Below are positions 57,308 through 64,000 of a stretch of DNA of 64,000 nt, piece by piece. Under the pieces are notes generated by a model. The model was not told where the DNA came from. It ran no database searches and saw only the letters and a program-made list of their open reading frames with translations. Position 1 is the first letter of the stretch, and every line of letters starts with the position of its first letter. Position numbers and translations under genes: made by a program. The stretch is from Arthrobacter bambusae (GTDB lineage: Bacteria > Actinomycetota > Actinomycetes > Actinomycetales > Micrococcaceae), in assembly GCF_022606295.1 (NCBI RefSeq), contig NZ_JAHHZS010000001.1:1-64000 (forward strand), written 5' to 3'.

Positions 57308-58438
57308 TCAGGTCTTCGCTGTCCGGCCGCGACCGCCGGGAGAAGCGAGATGCCGCGCCTTCCCGCCCCACTTGGCCCATTCGCGGGGCTGGACCGAAGG
57401 CCGCCCAAGGTGATACCCCTGTCCAAGGGTGACGCCCAGGCCCGTAAGAGTGTCCAGCTCGTCCTTGGTTTCGATGCGCTGGGCAGTCAAGACCGCCCCG
57501 ATCTCCCGTGCGAACGCGACCTCCGCTGCGACGAGTTCCTGCCGGAGGGAATCCAGGTTCAGGCCTGCAGTCAGATTCCGCTCCAGCTTGATCATCTCCG
57601 GCTTGAGCCGAAGAATATGGCTGGCCCCGGCGAAGAAGGAACCCGTGTTCTCGATGCACAAGCGCACGCCGGCACTGCGCAGCGGAGCCACGGCCGCGTC
57701 GAGCGAATCAGCCTGATCCTGGGGGAACTTCCCGGAAACTTCAAGGATCACCCGCCCGGGCGCCAGCGGGGATTGCTCGAAAAGCCCAGGAAGACGCGGG
57801 TCCAGGCAGACCTCGTCGGAAAGCTTCAGCGCCACGAAAAGGTGGGGCGGCAGCTTCAGCGCGGCCTCAAGCCCCGATTCCAACGCCGCGAATTCCAGAT
57901 CCGTCCGGAGCCCCGAGTCCTCGGCCTCGGCGAACCAGAAATCCGCAGGGTCTCCGCTGTCGCTGACGAATCGGGTCAAAGCCTCGGCGCCGACAGCCGT
58001 GCCGGTGCTGAGGTCGAAAACGGGCTGGAAGGCGGTCATCAGCATGTGGTCCCTGAGAACGGCTTCGAGCCGCGGGCTGCCTGGGTGCTGAGACTCGGGC
58101 TCGCCCTGCGGGGCCGGATCGCCGGGTTGGTCCTGCTCGCCGGGCTCGCTTTGTTCGCGCTGCTGCCCGCCTTGCTGGTCCGGCTGTTCCGACCTGAGCT
58201 CAGACAAGTGCTCCAGCAACGCCTCTTCCGGATGCCCGGGGTGGGCGGCAATGTGCTGGCGAAGTTGCTCACGCACAGCGTCCGTCGCCTGCGAAGAGTC
58301 CGACAAGACTTCATCGATGATTTCCAGGACCTGGCGGCGCAGCCCACTCAGCTGCTTGAGCGGCCGCTCGACAGTCTTCCCGCTGGCCCGCAACCCGGCG
58401 TCGGTCAATGCAAAATGAGACGGTTTTCGCGGCGACAT
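57308..58438 (-). CDS. Degenerate EAL-domain protein
   Basis: A 376-aa protein. Residues 1-80 are a helical domain (LSGLRRQVLEIIDEVLSDSS) of unknown type; about 80-125 a Gln/Glu/Pro-rich linker; the rest is an EAL domain with GAEALTRFV, a Lys in EMIKLERNL and a C-terminal LGVTLGQGYHLGRPSVQPRE. The metal and substrate motif DDFGTG reads IENTGSFFAG, the NxS motif reads LKLSDEV, and the LEITE Glu is altered (ILEVSGKF). It therefore probably does not hydrolyse c-di-GMP and may act as a binding or scaffold protein. Confidence 0.75.
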   Translation of the reverse strand: MSPRKPSHFALTDAGLRASGKTVERPLKQLSGLRRQVLEIIDEVLSDSSQATDAVREQLRQHIAAHPGHPEEALLEHLSELRSEQPDQQGGQQREQSEPGEQDQPGDPAPQGEPESQHPGSPRLEAVLRDHMLMTAFQPVFDLSTGTAVGAEALTRFVSDSGDPADFWFAEAEDSGLRTDLEFAALESGLEAALKLPPHLFVALKLSDEVCLDPRLPGLFEQSPLAPGRVILEVSGKFPQDQADSLDAAVAPLRSAGVRLCIENTGSFFAGASHILRLKPEMIKLERNLTAGLNLDSLRQELVAAEVAFAREIGAVLTAQRIETKDELDTLTGLGVTLGQGYHLGRPSVQPREWAKWGGKARHLASPGGRGRTAKT

Positions 58439-58633
58439 GAAATCATTCCTTTGCCTTTAGCTCCCCCCCGAGCCCGGGACCTGCAAACAAGGGGAATACT
58501 ACAGGCGAACAATCCAGCAGGCGTGCATTGGAATGAAATCTCAATTGGAAGGAAAGGCGCTCCCGATCCTCCCAGCTCCACGTGGGTAGAATCGAGGCCT
58601 GAACACTGCCGGAACGCATCAGACGGAGAAACA

Positions 58634-59449
58634 ATGTCAGCATGGCTCGAAGTCGGCCCTAACAACTACGTGTTGGAGACCGAAGGGTGCCTGCTCAACA
58701 CGGGCCTCGTTGTAGGAACCGAACGAGCCATGGTGATCGACACCGGTTGCGGCCCCCGCCAGGGCAAGCAGATCCTCGCCGCCGTCCGCGAAAAGACCCA
58801 GCTGCCGCTCGTCGTCGTGAACACCCACGCCCACTACGACCACTACTTCGGCAACGCCGTTTTTGCCGACGACGGCGTCACGGAGTTTTGGGGGCACGTC
58901 AACTGTGCGGCGACAATCGACGACGACGGCGACCACCAGCGCCGCTTCGTCGCCGCCACGGAACCTGAGATGGCCGCGGGCCAGGGCGACGCCGTCGAGA
59001 TCGTCATTCCCAACGCGATCGTCAAGGACCAGCCTGTGCTGGTTGACCTCGGCGGCCTCACCGCGACGCTGTTCTACCTCGGCCGTGGCCACACCGACGG
59101 CGACCTCCTGGTCGGCACGCCCAGCACCCTTTACGCCGGTGACCTCGTGGAACAAGGTGCGCATCCCTCGTTCGAGGACTCCTACCCGGAGGATTGGGCC
59201 GACGCACTGCGGCACATCTCCGCTTTGCGCCACCGCTACGAGTTCCTCATCCCCGGCCACGGCAAGCCGTGCAGCGACCAGTTCGTGAAGACCATGGCCA
59301 ACACCATGTCCACAGCGGTCCGGCAGGCCAGGCAGTCGATCCGGGACACGCCGTCGGACGCTACCAAAGCGATCCCGGTGCTTCCCTACGGACCCGAGCA
59401 ATCACGCTGGTTCATCAAGCGGCTCCAGGAGACGCAAGCGCAGCACTAA
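58634..59449 (+). CDS. Metallo-beta-lactamase fold hydrolase
   Basis: A 271-aa MBL-fold enzyme. The zinc-binding motif is VVVNTHAHYDHYFGN (HxHxDH), with later ligands in FYLGRGHTDGDLLVGTP and LIPGHGKPCSDQ. Substrates of this fold vary widely. The ATG at 58634 has GGAGAAACA upstream. A 699-codon open frame that joins this gene to antisense of the EAL gene is an artefact; the true start is set by the MBL N-terminus MSAWLEVGPNNYVLETEGCL. It converges on the CDF gene downstream with a 4-bp overlap. Confidence 0.88.
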   Translation: MSAWLEVGPNNYVLETEGCLLNTGLVVGTERAMVIDTGCGPRQGKQILAAVREKTQLPLVVVNTHAHYDHYFGNAVFADDGVTEFWGHVNCAATIDDDGDHQRRFVAATEPEMAAGQGDAVEIVIPNAIVKDQPVLVDLGGLTATLFYLGRGHTDGDLLVGTPSTLYAGDLVEQGAHPSFEDSYPEDWADALRHISALRHRYEFLIPGHGKPCSDQFVKTMANTMSTAVRQARQSIRDTPSDATKAIPVLPYGPEQSRWFIKRLQETQAQH

Positions 59450-60056
59450 GCGGTGTGCTTGAAGGCGTGACCGGCCTCCCGGGCTGCGTAATAGATGATC
59501 ACGGCTCCCGCCAGGGGATCGGCCCACCACCAGCCGAACAGGGCATTCAGTGCTAGCCCGGCCAGCACCGCGCCGGCCAGGTAGGCGTCCACGAGGGTCA
59601 CTTTTCCTTCCGCGCTGAGCACCGGATTGCCCATGCGGTGCCCCGTGCGGATTTTGCCCCACGCCAGGGCGAGCATGACCACGAAGGTCAGCGCCGTCCA
59701 GGCGATCCCCGGAACTGAGGTGGCCGGGCGGACTCCCGTGGCAAACACGACGGCCACCTGGATGAGCAAGTAGGCGCCTAGCACTGCGAAGGCTATCCCG
59801 ATCAGTCGCATCGCAGGGGCTTCGCGCTCCTTGTGGGAACCTTTGAGCTGCCACACCACCACGATCGAAGCGAAGATCTCGATCAGGGAATCCAGGCCGA
59901 AACCCGCCAGTGCCGGGGAACCGGCCTGGATGGCGGCGGCTGCCAGGACGCCGAGGCCCACCACGTTCCAGCCCAGGGTCGCGTATTCCAGCCGCAACCC
60001 GCGGCGCAACAAGATCACGCGGTCCTTGGTTCCTTGCTGAGGCAGGGGAGTGGTCA

Positions 60057-60057
<1 letters not shown>
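59446..60057 (-). CDS. CDF-superfamily cation transporter, short form
   Basis: A 203-aa membrane protein with about five to six TM helices and no cytosolic domain. TM2 reads ALAGFGLDSLIEIFASIVVV (D-x3-E) and TM5 TLVDAYLAGAVLAGLAL, the acidic positions matching CDF metal sites but without the His of Zn2+ types. Its ATG overlaps the stop of the CzcD-like gene by 1-3 nt. It is the last gene of an ArsR-CDF-CDF operon. It may work with the larger CDF or on another metal. Confidence 0.75.
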
Positions 60058-61003
<946 letters not shown>

Positions 61004-61007
<4 letters not shown>

Positions 61008-61423
61008 TGGGCACTGTCCTTCTTGGAACGAGCCGTGCGCTCGGGGTGAACGGCGACGGTGTGGCCGGTGTGGGTCAGGCCCAGGTCCAGCAGCATCCGG
61101 ACGTGGGCATCGTCCAGCCGGTAATAAGCCATCCGGCCGCGCCTCGAAACGGAAACCACCCGGTGGGCGCGCAACAGCCGCAACGCGTGGCTGACCGCGC
61201 TCTCGCTCATCGCCGTCGTCGCCGCGAGGTCGCACACGCACAGTTCCCCGCCTTCCAGCAGGGACGTCAACAGACGCAAGCGTCCCGGATCGCCCAATAG
61301 CGAGAACACATCAGCAAGCTCGGCAATGTCATGATCCGAGGGCAGGGACGCGCGGACGAGTTCGACCTTGTCCGGGTCGACAAGTTTCACGCCGCATTCA
61401 TCGACGGCTTCACGGGCAGCCAC
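61004..61423 (-). CDS. ArsR/SmtB-family metal sensor
   Basis: A 139-aa repressor. The alpha-3 metal motif is intact (ELCVCDLAATTAMSESAVSH), the wing is VVSVSRRGRMAYYRL, and alpha-5 carries DDAHVRMLLDLGLTHTGH with Asp/His ligands, so both known site types (alpha-3N and alpha-5) may be present. It precedes two CDF exporter genes in a coupled operon and would release them when Zn2+/Cd2+/Co2+ rises. The operator probably lies at 61439-61452. Confidence 0.92.
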
Positions 61424-61438
61424 GGGACCTCCAACGTA

Positions 61439-61452
61439 TGAACAAGTATTCA
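61439..61452 (-). promoter_or_regulatory. Probable ArsR operator
   Basis: TGAACAAGTATTCA, arms TGAA and TTCA around six bases, 16 nt before the ArsR start in an A+T-rich patch. ArsR/SmtB operators are typically TGAA-N-TTCA type imperfect palindromes. Confidence 0.6.
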
Positions 61453-61569
61453 GATGTCATTATAGGCGAAGGGGCCACAAATCCCGGCCAGAGGCTGCCG
61501 TCTGGGAACTTCGTGGGAGTTATCCCGTTTGTTGCCCGAGCGAAACAATTGCGGCGTACTGTTCCCGGT

Positions 61570-61713
61570 ATGGGGAACAAGATGATTGGGCTGTCGGCTC
61601 GCGAATCGAAGCGGGAAATTCGGAAGCAGCGCCTTCACGTGCTCGCGTACGTGGGGCTGGGAATCCTCGCTCTGGCGACCGTGGTGGTCGTCGTCATCGC
61701 CCTGCGACGCTAG
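61570..61713 (+). CDS. Tiny basic single-TM protein (47 aa)
   Basis: It reads MGNKMIGLSARESKREIRKQ, RLHVLAYVGLGILALATVVV and VVIALRR. The same length, MGN start, basic N-terminus, YVGL(A/G)ILA(V/L)AT core and IALR end as 43643-43786 show that the two are paralogues. The ATG at 61570 is chosen on this basis; residues before it in the longer frame are not alike. Function unknown. Confidence 0.65.
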   Translation: MGNKMIGLSARESKREIRKQRLHVLAYVGLGILALATVVVVVIALRR

Positions 61714-61729
61714 GAACCATAACGCCAAT

Positions 61730-61925
61730 CCGCCACGGCCGTGTCCCGCTTTGCGGTCACCCGGCCGAGGGGTGCGTTCGACCAGGCCCGCAGTCACCAT
61801 TTGCTGCACCAGGTTGCTGACCGTGTTGGTGGCAATCCCTTCCCCATGCCCCCGGACTCGATGATCCGGTAAAACTCCATCACGAATTGGCAGTAGATGC
61901 CCGCAGGGAGCGGGCTGCCAGTTCG
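61730..61925 (-). pseudogene. Remnant of a MarR-family regulator
   Basis: In one minus frame GIATNTVSNLVQQMVTAGLV followed by ERTPRPGDRKAG is the helix-turn-helix and wing of a MarR-type regulator. The preceding helix appears only in another frame (CQFVMEFYRIIESGG), and the tail is replaced by unrelated sequence. A short decayed fragment. Confidence 0.6.
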
Positions 61926-61940
61926 CGCGTAAGTTCAGGT

Positions 61941-63509
61941 TCAGGAACTCGGCGCGGTGGGGGATGGAGTGGAGATCTGGGCTGGGGTCAATTTTGCCCA
62001 GGGGGAGTCCGGGGCGCCCTGGACTGCGGCTTCCGGGCTGTCGCCTTGAGTCCACCACTTGGCCTCGAACGCGGATCCTTCAAAGAGAATGCGGTCGCCC
62101 TTGTGATAAACGGTTTCCGGCACCCAGGCCGGGAAGGTTCCCGCAGGCACCGTTGCTTTGGGGCTGGGCCTGTCTCCCGGGAGCACCGGACCCACGAGTT
62201 TCCACGGGGTGGCACCGCCCTGCAGGACCGGGTTGTCCGGGACATCGGCGCGGGTCCACCACTTTGCCTCATAGACGCTGCCGTGCCACACCACCCTGTC
62301 CGCAGCGGCGTAGGCGGCATAGGCGCTCCACACCGGATACGGGCTTGTTGCCGGATCATCGGTGATGGAAGCCGTGGCACCGCTCGAAGGAGTAGCCGTG
62401 GACGATGGAACCGCAGTGGACGTAGGCAGCGCCACATCATTGGCAAGGGTGGCCGAAAACAGTTGGGAGCCTTGGACTACTCCGCTGCAGCTGTCAGAAA
62501 CCTTGCTCAAATCGGGGTAGTTGGGGCTGCACGTCCTGTCCCTGTTCATGGACCACATCGACAACCTGCCGAGGCCCTTGTCCTTGACGAAGCTGTTCAT
62601 GGTGGCGGCGTCATTGAGGGTGAAAATTTCGCCGGCGATGTCGTTCTGCCCGACCATGACGGTCAAGCCGAGCTTACGCCACAGGGTTTCGCTGCCGAAG
62701 TCAGTTCCGGCGTCGCGGTAAAGGGCGGCAAGCTGTCCGTGGGCAGCATCCGCAGCTGATTCAGCGGCGCGGGACATGCTCCAGGCCGCCGGTTTGCTGG
62801 CGCCGAAGTCCATCGTCATGATGTTCACGCCCTCGAGTTCCACCCCGCCAGCGAGGGTATGAGCCACGATCCCTTGGCCTTGGCTCGTGAGGCCGTTCGG
62901 GTCGGCCGCGAGGGTAAGCCATACGGCGAGGGGCTTGCCGCTGGACGTGCGTTCCTTCTGAAGGGCGGCAATGGCTTGCGCCCGTCGGTCGGCGGCGGCC
63001 GTGTCACCCAAGGCGACGCCTTCGACGTCGAGATCTATCGTCGCGACGTCGTAGCGGTCAACAATCTGCCGGTAGGCGTCGGTCAGGGCTTTCGTGTCTT
63101 TGCAGGAAACCGCGAGTTCGCTGTTGTTCATTCCGCCGAAGGAAACCGCTGTGGCCCCTCCAAGCTGGCGGAGCCGGGCGATCCTCCGGTCCAGGTCGAG
63201 ATCGGAGGCTGCCTGGTCCGGGCTGTAAGCGGCACCCCAGGACGGTGCGCAGTCCCGCTTCGGATCGGCGACGACGAAGGACAGCACCACGGCTTTCGCG
63301 CTGGGTACCGCCGGGTCCTCGAAGGCGAACCGCGGCGTCGCCGTCACGTCCACGTAGCCGGAGAACACCGAAGGCATGGAGGCCGCGGCACTGACATCCT
63401 GAACGTTGCGGAGGCCGAGGTAGCCCGCCGTGACCGCCGCGATCACGATGACGCAAAGGATGCCCAGCCGCAGGACGGACAGCCGGCGGCCGGGAAAGCG
63501 CTTCGACAC
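61941..63509 (-). CDS. Membrane-anchored GH18-type hydrolase with two CBM5/12 modules
   Basis: A 522-aa protein from GTG 63509 (TGGGGG upstream; the ATG at 63668 adds 53 unlikely residues). TM/signal helix at about residues 10-32. The catalytic domain begins FSGYVDVTATPRFAFEDP; the GH18 motif D-x4-D-x-D-x-E is YDVATIDLDVEG (about residues 154-163), and GVNIMTMDFGAS is the next conserved strand. A Thr/Ser/Pro linker precedes two chitin-binding modules ending in EAKWWT (about residues 415-450 and 475-510). It would act on chitin-like or GlcNAc polymers at the surface. It is divergent from a gene that may encode a polysaccharide synthase. Confidence 0.85.
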   Translation of the reverse strand: MSKRFPGRRLSVLRLGILCVIVIAAVTAGYLGLRNVQDVSAAASMPSVFSGYVDVTATPRFAFEDPAVPSAKAVVLSFVVADPKRDCAPSWGAAYSPDQAASDLDLDRRIARLRQLGGATAVSFGGMNNSELAVSCKDTKALTDAYRQIVDRYDVATIDLDVEGVALGDTAAADRRAQAIAALQKERTSSGKPLAVWLTLAADPNGLTSQGQGIVAHTLAGGVELEGVNIMTMDFGASKPAAWSMSRAAESAADAAHGQLAALYRDAGTDFGSETLWRKLGLTVMVGQNDIAGEIFTLNDAATMNSFVKDKGLGRLSMWSMNRDRTCSPNYPDLSKVSDSCSGVVQGSQLFSATLANDVALPTSTAVPSSTATPSSGATASITDDPATSPYPVWSAYAAYAAADRVVWHGSVYEAKWWTRADVPDNPVLQGGATPWKLVGPVLPGDRPSPKATVPAGTFPAWVPETVYHKGDRILFEGSAFEAKWWTQGDSPEAAVQGAPDSPWAKLTPAQISTPSPTAPSS

Positions 63510-63727
63510 AGAAATACCCCCAGAGGATTCGAATAGGACGTCGCGGATGTCCGGGAAAGACCTCACTCGAGTGGCAGCTCCGCAGCTTGGCGTAGCATTT
63601 CCACGAGTCTTATCCCAACTCCACGTCGTTCGCCTATCATAGGGGCGCACTGTAGTGCGGGCCGTCACATTACGCCTGCATTGTGCCGCGTGCCCACTGG
63701 GGGCACACGGACCGCGAATGGGGATTC

Positions 63728-64000
63728 ATGTCGGATCAGATCGTGCTGCTTCGGCCCGATGAGCAGGGAACGGCGGACGGGCAGTCCGCAAAAGTCCGAA
63801 AGCGTCAATGGGGCGCAGAAAAACGATCTGAACCGCTCTCGATCGTCCATCCGGCACCATCGCGGCGGAAAATAGTCCTCGGCCGGATCGGCGTCCTCAC
63901 CACCATCCTTGCCTGGCTCGGCTACGTGGTCACGACGGTGCTCAAGCAGTTGGTGGACAACCCCGGCGCCGGCTTCCGCTTCGGCGCCGAAACCTTCTCC
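63728..64000 (+). CDS. Membrane protein N-terminus, possibly a GT2 polysaccharide synthase (cut by right edge)
   Basis: ATG 63728 (GGGG upstream) opens a frame with no stop to the window end (91 codons). It has a hydrophilic N-terminus with KVRKRQWGAEKRSEPLSIVH, then a TM helix (RIGVLTTILAWLGYVVTTVL) and VDNPGAGFRFGAE. Such an arrangement fits several membrane enzymes, including family-2 glycosyltransferases; the family cannot be decided from this part. Divergent from the GH18-type gene, 218 nt apart. Confidence 0.45.
   Translation, partial: MSDQIVLLRPDEQGTADGQSAKVRKRQWGAEKRSEPLSIVHPAPSRRKIVLGRIGVLTTILAWLGYVVTTVLKQLVDNPGAGFRFGAETFS

Noticed and set aside
57350-59449. A 699-codon open frame on the plus strand
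   Set aside because: Its first part is antisense to the EAL gene and is Arg/Gly/Gln-rich without any fold pattern; only the last 271 codons (MBL-fold hydrolase from 58634) are real.

Overview
The window is GC-rich chromosomal DNA of an actinobacterium. The gene families point to Micrococcaceae, most likely Arthrobacter or a close relative (Paenarthrobacter, Pseudarthrobacter). Clues are a DUF222/HNH endonuclease at the left edge, LAxTG-type (class E sortase) wall signals, an LCP wall-polymer ligase, many GTG/TTG starts after strong Shine-Dalgarno sites, and the absence of outer-membrane export genes. The genus is an inference; no rRNA or tRNA gene is visible.

Layout. (1) 1-10.7 kb: metal and membrane functions. 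These are a CDF-type transporter, a DUF2127 protein, a DrrAB-like ABC exporter followed by a decayed membrane gene, an ArsR sensor, and an Nramp-related transporter preceded by a convincing M-box (Mg2+) riboswitch and a short upstream ORF. An LCP protein, an AhpD-like protein and two hypothetical proteins follow. (2) 11.1-35.3 kb: a Wzx/Wzy-type exopolysaccharide locus. It holds GalU, a low-molecular-weight tyrosine phosphatase, a LANTG wall protein, DUF4012, Ugd, a WbaP-like priming transferase, an acyltransferase, a flippase, a polymerase, eight glycosyltransferase-like genes and a BY-kinase. The middle (about 22-29 kb) is visibly richer in A+T, which suggests horizontal exchange. An ISL3-family element with a perfect 8-bp target duplication sits between the polymerase and the BY-kinase, beside the remnant of an older relative. 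(3) 35.5-41 kb: an Lrp-type regulator divergent from a branched-chain 2-oxoacid dehydrogenase operon (E1alpha, E1beta, E2, no E3), then a YdcF-like protein. (4) 41-45.6 kb: a two-component system, tiny membrane proteins, and an unrecognised secreted protein paired with a small membrane protein. (5) 46-54.9 kb: a sugar-uptake and hydrolysis regulon under a LacI repressor. It has a beta-propeller glycosidase, two paralogous serine hydrolases and an ABC importer without an ATPase gene; near-identical operator palindromes lie in front of both transcription units. (6) 54.9-64 kb: a Rieske/FAD oxidoreductase divergent from a TetR gene across a perfect palindrome, a degenerate EAL protein, an MBL-fold hydrolase, an ArsR-CDF-CDF metal-efflux operon, a MarR remnant, and a GH18-type membrane hydrolase divergent from a gene cut by the right edge.

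How the parts work together. The EPS genes supply UDP-glucose and UDP-glucuronate (GalU, Ugd), prime the lipid carrier, build, flip and polymerise the repeat unit, and control chain length through the BY-kinase/phosphatase pair. The LacI regulon imports and hydrolyses an unknown, possibly acylated, oligosaccharide. The most interesting regulatory region is 5.5-6.05 kb, where an ArsR promoter, an M-box and a short ORF whose stop codon lies in a hairpin are stacked in front of one transporter. Another point of interest is a set of 45-47-residue, single-TM, basic proteins at three separate places.
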